A DNA stretch of 64,000 nucleotides from Glandiceps talaboti (Eukaryota > Hemichordata > Enteropneusta > Spengelidae). A model generated the notes under the pieces. It ran no database searches, was not told the DNA's origin, and saw nothing but the letters and a program-made list of their open reading frames with translations. A program made the translations under genes and the position numbers. Positions within the stretch are counted from its first letter, which is position 1; every line of letters begins with the position of its first letter. Where the stretch lies: the NCBI RefSeq assembly GCF_964340395.1, contig NC_135551.1:17722003-17786002 (forward strand), read 5' to 3'. Shown in pieces: positions 32,290-40,950 of this stretch.

Positions 32290-33632
32290 TACAGTAAAAC
32301 ATCGATTATCCGAACGCTTACGGGGACATGCATTTAGTTCGGATATGCGGTCAGTTCGGATATGCGATCTGCATCGAGATGAGACTGGGGGGGGGGGGGG
32401 GTCAAAAGGTCGCACTCATACAGAATGAACGTACACGTACGCTGCATATCACACTTACACATGTTACATGCACTCTCAGACAAATGAAACGTACCGTACT
32501 CCATAGAAACCTTTTTATTGAACTGTACTTATTTAATACTAAAACTAAATAAAGAGTTGAATATGATAGGAAAACGACATTGTGAATTGAATATGTGTAG
32601 AAGAAATCAAAAGACGTATTTACAAGAAAGACGACGACGTGGTGACGTGGACAGCTGATAAGAACGCATTGTTGTCATGGTTGCATCTGTAAATAGTGTT
32701 CACTGACATGTAAATGTAATCAAATTGTATCAATGTGTACAAACGATGTGTCCGCAATTTAGCCAGTGGACTCAATTAGAAAAAGAATAAAGTTCAGAAA
32801 AACGAAGTCAGGGGTTTCTGTTTCATTGCACGACTGTCTGCTGCTTTTCTGTGTGAACTACGGAGCAATAACAACTGGGTAGGTTCACAATCAGGATGCG
32901 ACTCTAGCCATAACAAACACGGAGAAAACATAGCTTCGCCGTGCAATGGTACTGGTTCACACCGGACATTGTTTTCTTTATCTTCAGTTTCACGATCAAG
33001 TGAGGATTCCTTCCTAGACATCGCAGATTTATAGGTAGGCCGAAGCTGAAAATTGTTTACACCGTTGAAAATCTTTATTGGAAAAAGAAACGAAACTCCT
33101 TTCACTTCTGACCGACAATCATCTTTTCGGTATCACAGTCAATGGTCTAAGTAGCAATGCCGCAACTACGGTTGCGTTACATCTCATGCCGACAAGTTGT
33201 TTGAAAGTCACCACTTTATTAGTCAGAGTGTGACATGCCGTTCTCACCATTTCACAATCATTTCAAATCTTTTATGAATCATACAAAAGACAAAAGACAA
33301 CGGGGTGGTCAATAGGAGAACAACTTTATTGAGATGTTATTGAAGGTGTGATCGTTCCAACACACTCAATGTAGTCGTCTTTTGTTTTACCGTACGTCAT
33401 TAACATCACGTCATTCAAGTGGTGGACAGTGATTGTTTACAAACAATACACACTGTAGCTCCAAGACAAACCGCGCTCATTCACATGTCGATCGTCATTC
33501 ATCAAACTTCACATTTTTACCGAAACATTACTTTGACATCGGAACAATAGATTTTTTCGGGGGACATGTAGTCAGTTTGGATGACCGATCAATTCGAATA
33601 TTCGACGTTCGGATAATCGACGTTTTACTGTA
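32290..33632. mobile_element. pogo/Tigger-like DNA transposon nested in the Polinton
   Basis: Inverted termini CAGTAAAAC-TCGATTATCCGAACG at 32292-32317 and, in reverse, 33605-33630 differ at one position (A/G after AAAC). They are flanked by TA on both sides (32290-32291, 33631-33632), the duplication of the Tc1/mariner superfamily. The terminus resembles pogo/Tigger elements. Length is 1,339 bp. A minus-strand frame (33105-32794) ends KQKPLTSFF, which vaguely recalls the tail of pogo-like transposases, but no DDE core is present. It is probably non-autonomous. It separates the ATPase from cassette gene 1, and the spacing suggests it inserted into intergenic Polinton DNA. Confidence 0.85.
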
Positions 33633-33649
33633 CTTTTTTTATAAAATAA

Positions 33650-33675
33650 AATATATTTTTATATTATATAACAAA
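33650..33675 (+). promoter_or_regulatory. Candidate Polinton promoter upstream of cassette gene 1
   Basis: TATATTTTTATATTATATAA, then CAAA and ATG at 33676; same AT-rich core as the other Polinton leaders. The Tigger-like insertion ends only 18 bases upstream of it. Confidence 0.35.
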
Positions 33676-34344
33676 ATGGAACAGACATTGACAGATATTT
33701 TACAGCCAGTTGAATCAATACCAGCAACAGTAACATCAGAACAGGCGACTTCAGAAGCGTCTTCACAAGTGTCCCCAATAGTTAAACACAAAGAAAGATT
33801 ACTATGTATCATTGCTGCTGGACAATAAAAAGCTTTCTTGGGAACAAATTTCACTCTCGAATATATTGAAAAAGCAAACGATAAAGAAATTGAAAAGTAT
33901 TATAAGATATATGAAAGCACTTACAGTTCTCTCGTAAGTGACAATATTGTAAATGGGGTTTTATTTGGGATTAGTAAATTAGTAGGACTTGTGCTTCCAG
34001 TACATAATGTGTATAAATTAAGTGATGACTTGAAGAACAATTTTCTTGTTACGAATCAATTCAAACAACTTACTGGAAAGTTAGCATACAGTTACGGTCC
34101 TCTTTTAGCATTGACAAGTGGTGGTCTTACTATTTTAAATAACATTAACTTTTCAACACATACTTGTCCTCAGCAAAGTAACTTAAATGACTTTAATAAA
34201 GTTGAAAAGAGTGACTTGAATGACTTTAATAAAGTTGACTTGAATGACTTGAGTCAACTTGATCAAGAACTTGTTCTAGAAATTGATCAAGAACTTGAAA
34301 ACAACTTGAAACTTGACTTGATTAAAAAGACCATCAAAAAATAA
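33676..34344 (+). pseudogene. Polinton cassette gene 1 (copy A), one nonsense codon
   Basis: The full-length version of the gene truncated in copy B. The polar, Ser/Thr/Gln-rich N-terminus (MEQTLTDILQPVESIPATVT) leads to KERLLCIIAAGQ, where a TAA (33826-33828) replaces the TCA seen in copy B. The same frame then continues for 170 codons. Hydrophobic segments match copy B (LFGISKLVGLVLPV, YGPLLALTSGGLTI). The C-terminal tail has repeated Asn/Asp/Leu words (SNLNDFNKV, SDLNDFNKV, LNDLSQL) and a charged helix. The protein is unknown and probably membrane-associated. Confidence 0.6.
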
Positions 34345-34360
34345 AGGAACTTGAAAAGAA

Positions 34361-34392
34361 AATATTTTATATTATATATATTAGTGTAAAAA
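34361..34392 (+). promoter_or_regulatory. Candidate Polinton promoter upstream of cassette gene 2 (copy A)
   Basis: AATATTTTATATTATATATA, then TTAGTGTAAAAA and ATG at 34393; matches the two copy B strings almost base for base. Confidence 0.4.
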
Positions 34393-34623
34393 ATGAGTGA
34401 TACAGAACAGCCTCAAACAGAAACTGTAACACAGCCACAAGTAGAAACTGTGACTAAAAACAGTAAAACTAAAAGTCCGGGTAGAGTTGCATGGGGTAAA
34501 ACAATATCAGTAATTTCAGCTGAACAAAAAAAAACGAAAAAAATTCAAATCGATGGAGACAAAGGAACCGATAGAGCCGACGGAACCAACTCAGTTTTCC
34601 CAACAGTCCGCCTCACAGTCTGA
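34393..34623 (+). CDS. Polinton cassette gene 2 (copy A), small basic protein
   Basis: 76 codons, opening MSDTEQPQTETVTQPQVETV, then Lys-rich (KNSKTKSPGRVAWGKT, EQKKTKKIQ). The last part overlaps the start of gene 3 by 71 bases in another frame, and the final residues (SVFPTVRLTV) come from that overlap. A one-base indel may have lengthened the tail, since the copy B unit 2 frame ends earlier. The family is unknown; DNA binding is possible from charge alone. Confidence 0.5.
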   Translation: MSDTEQPQTETVTQPQVETVTKNSKTKSPGRVAWGKTISVISAEQKKTKKIQIDGDKGTDRADGTNSVFPTVRLTV

Positions 34624-34831
34624 TAGATCGCAATTTAATAATACTCTGATTTTATTAACTCTTGGTTCATTAGTAATTGGGGTAGCTGGTTTGTATTATA
34701 AAAGACAGTGGTTTTTACAATCAAGTTATATTCAAGAAACTAAACAATTAACAACATCACAACCAGTTGAAAATAAACAATTAACTATACCGCAACCAAT
34801 TAAAAATAATGCTCTGTTTGAAATGGAATAA
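34553..34831 (+). CDS. Polinton cassette gene 3 (copy A), single-pass membrane protein
   Basis: 92 codons. Pro/Thr/Gln/Ser-rich N-terminus, one membrane segment at about 31-50 (TLILLTLGSLVIGVAGLYY), KRQW, then QPxxNK-type repeats (SQPVENKQL, PQPIKNNAL). The N-terminus is longer than in copy B by a few residues. Intact. Likely a small membrane-anchored element protein; family unknown. Confidence 0.6.
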   Translation: METKEPIEPTEPTQFSQQSASQSDRSQFNNTLILLTLGSLVIGVAGLYYKRQWFLQSSYIQETKQLTTSQPVENKQLTIPQPIKNNALFEME

Positions 34832-34863
34832 TTTTTTTTAAATATATATTATAGATATACACA

Positions 34864-35103
34864 ATGACAGACTATACTAAACTGATCGTGAATGGTCTTT
34901 ATGATGGTGCAGTTTTATCTGCTTTAACTATAGCTAATAGTTTAATACTTGATAAAACTCTGAAAATGGCTCCAGACAGTCCTAAAACAAGTGTTTCATT
35001 CAAGAAGTTTGCTTATCTTGCAATAGCAATAAGTGCGGCAGTATTGGAGAAAGATATGTTAGAACAAAGAAATATATTACCAGTTGATCCTTATAAAGGA
35101 TAA
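34864..35103 (+). CDS. Polinton cassette gene 4 (copy A)
   Basis: 79 codons, opening MTDYTKLIVNGLYDGAVLSA. It ends LEQRNILPVDPYKG, which copy B has lost through a 16-base deletion, so this is the better reference for the gene. Moderately hydrophobic with a conserved KMAPDSPKTSVSFKKF middle. Unknown function. Confidence 0.6.
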   Translation: MTDYTKLIVNGLYDGAVLSALTIANSLILDKTLKMAPDSPKTSVSFKKFAYLAIAISAAVLEKDMLEQRNILPVDPYKG

Positions 35104-35142
35104 ATAAAAAGAAAAATTTATATATATCTAAATATATACATA

Positions 35143-35578
35143 ATGGGGGGGGGCAATTGCGATGATGGTTGGTGGTGCAGTTTTAAATGCAACTGCCTTT
35201 GTTGGAGCTGGTTATTTAGGTAAAACACTTTCAGATGATTCAAACGAAGAACATGAAAAAGAATTGAAAACACATGATTTAGCTTTGGAGAATTTCAATA
35301 AAGATCGTGAAGTATGGTTGGAACATAGACAAAAAGTAATGGATTTTGTAGCGAAACAACAAAAAATTAGATGTTCATGCGAGACAAAATCTGGTTCTGA
35401 CTGATCAAAATTAAAATTTATATCAAGAATATCATCCTCAGACTGAAGGTCTCAAAAATGAACCACAATTTAGTGACTATTATAGGCCGTCGAATAATAT
35501 GAAGACATACCAATACCTTTATTTAGCTGGTGGTGGAATATTATTAGTCTATTTAACAAAAAAAATATATTTAAATAT
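35143..35578 (+). pseudogene. Polinton cassette gene 5 (copy A), frameshifted
   Basis: The ATG at 35143 runs into a G-run (ATGGGGGGGGGCAATTGC) longer than in copy B, which breaks the frame at once. The correct frame is open 35162-35404 (MMVGGAVLNATAFVGAGYLG on). A further A-run change near 35363 and a small deletion near 35445 spoil the rest. The distal YLAGGGILLVYL membrane segment is still readable near 35520. Compare the intact copy B gene at 5600. Confidence 0.65.
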
Positions 35579-35583
35579 ATAAA

Positions 35584-36258
35584 ATGGAAATATGTAAATT
35601 ATGTAAATGGAAAAATGCAACAGGTGTAACCTGTGATTTTACTAACATTTGCGGTACACTGTTTGGAAGGTTTCACTGTTCTAATTGTTGTAATTTAATG
35701 ACAAGGGACAAAATGAACTGCTATAATGTTATTCATTGTAACATATGTAAAAGATTCAATATACCTCATGACAATATTTGTAAAAACATTTGTGGTAACA
35801 TCTATCGAAAATTCCACTGTTTTGACTGCTGTACTTCGTTTAACAAACCTTTAGATGAAAACTTTGAAGATGAAAACTTTGAAGATGAAAACTTTGAGTA
35901 TAACCAAATGATAAGTAATAGTAAATATGACGGTAAAAATCACATAATAATAGTTTTTAAGAGGTATAATCTTGATTATTATCTTTTATCAACTGTTACT
36001 AGAATATTTTTATTAATTAATACAGTTCATGTAGAGACAACACGATATCGATCACTCAACTTCAGTGTGATCATAAAAGCAATTCTATTATACTTAGGAA
36101 AATATCAGGAAGCTGCTCTAATACCAGAGTTGAAAACAAAAAGCACATTCACAGAATTATATCCTTAAATGGTTTTGGGATAAATGGAATGTAGAATATC
36201 CAGAGATAAGATTTAGTTGGTGGCGTTTACGTTGGCGTCAAATCTTTTTAAAAATAAA
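35584..36258 (+). pseudogene. Polinton cassette gene 6 (copy A), C-terminus frameshifted
   Basis: The N-terminal zinc-binding half is intact and very similar to copy B: CKLC, NICGTLFGRFHCSNCC, CNICKRFNIPHDNICKN, NICGNIYRKFHCFDCC. A short tandem repeat of ENFED (three times, 35857-35898) is unique to this copy. The helical C-terminal half reads to ELYP at 36168, then the frame is lost although the sequence encoding an FWDKWN-type end continues to about 36258. Possibly a transcription-related zinc protein (hypothesis). Confidence 0.65.
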
Positions 36259-36411
36259 ACAATCATTGAAAACCGTTATTTAAATAAAAACTTGTAAAAA
36301 CTGCTGCTATGCTATATAAGCCTGCCTTTTTTTGTTTGTATTGTCTTCAATCTCAATTTAATCTCATACTGACTGTATAAGTCTCACACAGGTCACATAG
36401 GTGAAGGATGT

Positions 36412-36779
36412 CGACATCACACACAACGAGTCATGAGTGTAAACAGTCTATTGTAAGTGTATTGACCTTTGAACCTACCTGTCAAGCCTACCTAGGCGTT
36501 CAATTAGACAGATACCTCATGTGACTCATAGAGCAGGCAAGCATGTCGAGAGCAACACTGTCGATTCACTAACGTTCACTGTCATAACACAGACATTCTA
36601 CACGGTTCAAAAACCCCTCCACAGTGGAACGACATTGAATAACGGTAAAATTACAGTGTATTTTTGGTGTTTACACAAATTTTATATAGATTAAGCCATT
36701 TATTTTAAGTAAAAAAGGTGAAAAAAAGGGGGGGGGGGTTGTCGTTAAGTGGTCCAAAACTCCTATTTTATATACTACT
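36412..36779. repeat. Polinton A right terminal inverted repeat
   Basis: Reverse complement of 20250-20606 with small indels, including a longer G-run (36728-36738). Ends TATACTACT at 36779, directly followed by the TATGAA duplication. Confidence 0.92.
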
Positions 36780-36785
36780 TATGAA
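36780..36785. repeat. Target-site duplication, right (TATGAA)
   Basis: Exact copy of 20244-20249. Confidence 0.9.
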
Positions 36786-37307
36786 GCAGGGTATTTGTTA
36801 TTGGCTGACACTTGTACAAATGAACAATTCCCGATACCCAAAGGTATATTACGAAATGTTAAAATATCTAGACTCTGCTGGTAGGATCACATGGATAATG
36901 AAGATACGAGAATTACTATTCAGATATGGTTACGTGGTTGTTTGGTTGAAACAACAAATAATGGTCCAAAATCCTTTTAAATATGTTTTGCAAAAGTCTA
37001 CAAGAGTATTACAGACAGGAATAGCCAGTCTCACTTAATGATTCGATGTATGCGCAGTTATGTAAATTTTAAGTCAATGCTTGACTCTGAATTGTACCTT
37101 TCATTTGTTAAAATCTTAAAATTTACGTGTGTTGTTTTAGTCACAATTTAACAATTGAAATAAGACGTCATATTGTAGTCAACCTATTCCTGCTGAACTT
37201 AGAGTGTGTCCATATTGTAAAAGACAAGGTTTTACAGTTGTTGAGGATGCGTGTCATTACCTCCGGCAAGGTAGAGTAATGTTATGCTGTTGTCTGTCAG
37301 AGTGTCC

Positions 37308-37312
<5 letters not shown>
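36786..37312 (+). mobile_element. Dead non-LTR retrotransposon, 3' part, continuing from 20243
   Basis: Frames right of the Polinton continue the RT gene: NNSRYPKVYYEMLKYLDSAG and KIRELLFRYGY near 36820-36930, a SHLTI-EI-R-like stretch near 37140, then RVCPYCKRQGFTVVEDACHY near 37200, a Cys/His C-terminal motif typical of one class of invertebrate non-LTR elements. Reading sense is the same (+) as 19390-20243, and the TATGAA copies overlap the codons at the junction. A GTAT run follows at 37311. Confidence 0.75.
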
Positions 37313-37338
<26 letters not shown>

Positions 37339-37390
37339 CAAAGAAATGCATATGGAACTTATAAGTCAGTCCGTATAAATAGATAAAATT

Positions 37391-37833
37391 CGACATTTCG
37401 AAGAAACGTTATTTTTCAAAGGAAATATCGGCGAGATACAGAAATGTTAGGTAAACACCTGAACATATCTGAATGTAATGGAACAGAACGATAACCACGT
37501 GTGATAAACGGTTATACGTGTGAAAAGTTCTAATATTCGCAGGCACCAAATAGAACCCAATATAACACGCCTGATATTTAAAAAAACTGATTAGACTAGG
37601 ACTGACGAGAATAATCTATTAATTCCAAGGGGTTCTAGCATTACGAGACGAAAAATGATTTCTTCTTCGTTTAACCTGAATATTTTCTCATCACCAGAAA
37701 CCTTACAAATTTCTGGAAATAGACATATCTGACATACTGTGATCGTTGGTAATAAAATGCATAGATACGGGATAGTTACGATTCTTTTGTCTGGTCAGGC
37801 GGAGATGTTCCACAAAACAATCACCAAGACGAC

Positions 37834-37903
<70 letters not shown>

Positions 37904-37995
37904 GATTTCTTCTTCGTTTAACCTCAATATTTTCTCATCACCAGAAACCTTACAAATTCCTGAAATAGACATATCTGACATACATATATATATAT
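37391..37995. other. Intronic DNA with an 85-bp direct repeat around a (TA)n run
   Basis: A block with ATGATTTCTTCTTCGTTTAA, ATTTTCTCATCACCAGAAAC and GACATATCTGACATAC occurs at about 37653-37737 and again at 37902-37983, with a few differences. Between them lies unique DNA and a TA run (37835-37900). No gene is seen. Confidence 0.8.
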
Positions 37996-38080
37996 ATGTA
38001 TGTCATCAATCTGCTAAGACAGTGCTCTATACCGCAGTGGCAGAGCGCAATAGTTTTGGTAGTACTGGAACTCTTTCTTG

Positions 38081-38123
38081 GTTGTAACTCGGAGTTTCAC
38101 GCATTGCGCGATCATCAGACAAC
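38081..38123 (-). ncRNA. Hammerhead ribozyme motif of the Penelope-like element
   Basis: On the minus strand: GTTGT, CTGATGA, stem-loop TCGCGCAATGCGT, GAAACTCCGAGT, T, ACAAC. GTTGT/ACAAC pair perfectly (stem I), CGC/GCG form stem II and ACT/AGT a minimal stem III. The invariant CUGAUGA and GAAA core boxes are intact. Minimal hammerheads are known in Penelope element terminal repeats. The U-U next to the core in stem II may weaken activity. Confidence 0.75.
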
Positions 38124-38291
38124 TGTTGGTTTCTACTCTCTGGGTGTGCTGTTTATATAGAGTGCAGACACTTGGTGTTGTGTGTGTGGAGGTGTTGGTT
38201 GTTATTGTGTGAGTTATTGGGTGCGGACAAGTAAGTGTTGGCGGGTTGTTACATGTTGGGCTTTGATGTTCCGTTAGTTAACGGGTTTAGT

Positions 38292-39960
38292 TTAGGTGAT
38301 AGATGCTCTATTGAAGTTGGACAAATAAAACTTATTCTCGTGTCGGCATTTGGATATCAACTCAGTTCTTTTGTTTAGTGTGGAGTTTTTGTCTGCTTTA
38401 ATAATGGTTAGTTTTTCGGTTAAACACAGGTTGCATCGTTTTGTTTTATTGGTGTATGCTTGGGCTGTCTTGCTGATGGACCAGGATATGGAAAAAGGCT
38501 CGTTGTTTCTTTTCAGTTTCCAAATGTGTTTTGATAGTTCTGTGCTGTTTTCGTGTTTTTCATGTTTGAATGACTGTTTGTGGTTGGCGTATCTCTGTTT
38601 GAAGTTGTTCTCTGTTAGACCGATATATACTTTTGTTTTGTTTTTTCCATGGACGGTGGCTTGGTATACGATGTTTTCCGTTTGGCATTCGCCGTTTAAA
38701 GGGCAGGTGTCTTTCTGTCTGCAATTACATGGTTTTTGACTGGGTTTAGTTTCGCTGTTGGAGATGGTGGCGTTGTGCGCTTTGATTATGGTAGCCATGT
38801 TTGGCATGTAGCTATAACTGACTTTGACATTGTTTCTGTTGAATATTTTGTGTAACTTGGAGTCTGCTAGGAAATGTTTTGCGATTAGGTTGAGGAATCG
38901 TTTGCCTACATTGGTTGCTACGTTTTTGCTGTATGGTGGGTTGAACCAGATGGTGTTTCTATTTCTGTTTTTTTTTTCTGTGGCGGGGTGCTGGTGTACA
39001 TGATGTTCTCTTTGTAGCCGCTGGTTTTTAGTGCATTTTGGTACAGTTGGGCTGCCTGGTTGAAGATGTGTTCGTCGGATGATATGTCGGAAATTCTACG
39101 GCCAATGGCTGATGATATATTCTTGAAGATGCTGGGTGGGTGGTTAGACTGCGTGTGTATGTACATGGGGTTGTCGTTGGGTTTTCTGTATGGGTAATAT
39201 TTACCGTTGTTGAGGTTGACCGTTATGTCTAGAAAGTTGACGGTTTTCAGATTGGTGAGTATGGTTATTTTTAACCCCATGGCTTTGAAGGTTTTAGTTA
39301 TGTCTTTTCTGATACTTTCTGATTTACTTCCGGTGATGTTCTTGAAGGCGGCGAGTCCGTCGTCCCTATAGAGACCTATGTTTTCTTTACCGTATTTTTT
39401 GGCTAATTTGTGTAGCATGAATATTCCGACCAGTACGCATATTTCGGCCCCGTCGTTGCTTCCCATTGTTACGTCAAATGACCCATTACCATTCTTTTTT
39501 ACCCATGGTTTCGTTTTATCAAAGAGGAGAGATTTCCGCGCGTGCATGATAATTTGTTTGTCTTCATGCATCATCTGATATGGTGGTGTATTGGCCGGCA
39601 AATTTGAGGGATTCTAATAACAATTTTTCGGTTATGGATGGGTAGAAGTCGCATATGTCGAAGCAGGCGAAAGTGTGTTTGTTTTTGTCCTCTAAGTTCT
39701 TGAACCATTCGATGACTGACATAGAATTTTTCCATTGGTTGACGGCGACTATTGGTCTTATGTTTTGGAGGATGGTGTCAAGTATTTTTTTGCTAACAAT
39801 ACCTATTTCGCTTTTTGCAGGGTCGATCAGTCTGCAAGGTAAACTGTGTTCGAAATTGTCTTTATGGTCTTTTAACGTTATAAAAGCTTCTTTCGTGGCA
39901 AGTATTTCAGTCCTATCATCTAAATTGAGTTTTTGTGCTGTACTTGTTGTGCTATACTTT
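38292..39960 (-). pseudogene. Penelope-type reverse transcriptase with GIY-YIG endonuclease
   Basis: Upstream piece (39960-39602): AFITLKDHKDNFEHSLPCRL and FACFDICDFYPSI, the first RT motifs. Second piece (39601-38918): GSFDVTMGSNDGAEICVLVG, then NIGLYRDDGLAAFKN with the YxDD catalytic box, and a thumb region. Third piece (to 38292): CNCRQKDTCPLNGECQTENI (Cys-rich linker), VYIGLTENNFKQRYANHKQS (GIY-YIG nuclease) and HIWKLK. Frame breaks lie near 39600 and in the T-run at 38968-38977. The RT is of the telomerase-related Penelope type; the nuclease would nick target DNA. Confidence 0.88.
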
Positions 39961-39964
39961 TTGC

Positions 39965-40313
39965 TTCTGCATTAAAAACTGAAAAATCAGGCGAAAGCGA
40001 TAGCACTACTGCAAAAACAAATTTCGGTTTCAACAGCAAAAGATGACCACCACAAATCGACGAACTTCGACCATTCGAGAATGATATGCTAAAACTCATA
40101 GAAGACATCAAATTCCGTAAAATCAACGACCCGTTCCAAACCACACTTAGAAACGATGTTAGAAAAATAAAAAAACTCCCGCGAAATGATCATCCCAGCC
40201 GATAAAACCAGAAACCTGTACCTCCTTCAAAAAGTTCAATACAACAAACTCCTTAGAGATAATATAACCAAACACTACAAACCCGCCAGCGATAGAGCCT
40301 ACAACAGTATTAA
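39965..40313 (+). pseudogene. Inverted N-terminal fragment of the Penelope ORF
   Basis: Plus-strand frames read RPFENDMLKLIEDIKFRKIN, DPFQTTLRNDVRKIKKLP and DKTRNLYLLQKVQYNKLLRD, wording of the region before the first RT motif in Penelope proteins, with frameshifts near 40050 and 40170. It is head-to-head with the minus-strand body. Confidence 0.7.
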
Positions 40314-40334
40314 TATATATATATATATATATAT

Positions 40335-40403
40335 TTAAATACCAAATTAGAAATGTAAAATTTTCTAAACGGCTAAAATAAAGTGTTATCTTATCTTATC
40401 TTA

Positions 40404-40404
<1 letters not shown>
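40335..40404 (+). repeat. 3' tail of a non-LTR element with (TTATC)n
   Basis: AATAAAGTG followed by repeated TTATC units at 40386-40405 looks like the 3' end of a CR1/Jockey-type retrotransposon. No coding part is attached. A TA run follows (40406-40484). The region 40740-40763 has a similar AAATA-repeat tail. Confidence 0.5.
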
Positions 40405-40492
<88 letters not shown>

Positions 40493-40919
40493 CAGACATA
40501 GGATAACCACGTTGATGGACGTACGTGCAAAATTCAGCAGACCTTTCTCTGATATCCGAATCACTACTACAAATACGACGTAAACGAAGTAATTGTGAAG
40601 GAGGATCACAATGGAAATAAGTTGTTAAAACTTTTTTGTGTTATCCTCGGCAAAGGTATTCCATGCTGTATTTGTTTGTTTGTGAAAGATGTAGTGTTAT
40701 TTCCGTTTTTGTTTTTTTGTTTCGTGAATATTTTTTGCCAAATAAAATAAAATAAAATAAAATCAATCAGTAGGTTTAGTATAAATAGATGTAGCTATAT
40801 CGATCACCATCAATCCTAAGGGAGATGTCAAGGAAATTAATTGTTAGTTCAGAAATATCATAAGCATACTGAATAGCAGGATTAAAATTATATATGTAAT
40901 TAATAAATTGCATAAGGTC

Positions 40920-40950
<31 letters not shown>

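Larger units (their letters stand above)
20250..36779 (+). mobile_element. Polinton/Maverick element (copy A), complete ends, 16,530 bp
   Basis: A self-synthesising DNA transposon/virus-like element. It is bounded by terminal inverted repeats of about 360 bp starting AGTAGTATAT and a perfect TATGAA duplication. It carries protein-primed DNA polymerase B, retroviral-type integrase with chromodomain, an A32-like packaging ATPase, a remnant of the double-jelly-roll capsid gene, a probable minor capsid gene and several conserved small genes. All are on the plus strand except 24747-25383. No adenain-type protease was recognised. Stops and frameshifts are spread over nearly all large genes and the capsid gene has a large deletion, so it is an inactive relic. 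A pogo/Tigger-like element sits at 32292-33630; without it and its extra TA the element would be about 15.2 kb. It lies in an intron of the mosaic gene, in the same orientation as that gene. Confidence 0.95.
37998..40313 (-). mobile_element. Penelope-like element with inverted head fragment
   Basis: The body reads on the minus strand from about 39960 to 37998: RT, Cys-rich linker, GIY-YIG endonuclease and a 3' region with a hammerhead-like motif. At about 39960 the coding sense flips, and 39965-40313 encodes the N-terminal part of the same protein on the plus strand (LKLIEDIKFRKINDPF, PADKTRNLYLLQKVQYNKLL). Thus the head is inverted relative to the body. Both outer edges abut TA microsatellites (37981-37997, 40314-40334). 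Reading frames are broken. Confidence 0.85.

Noticed and set aside
32794-33105. Minus-strand ORF as a Tigger transposase
   Set aside because: Only the last few residues (KQKPLTSFF) are suggestive; there is no DDE or helix-turn-helix motif, so it is not called as a gene.
38350-38739. 129-codon plus-strand ORF
   Set aside because: Antisense shadow of the GIY-YIG part of the Penelope ORF.
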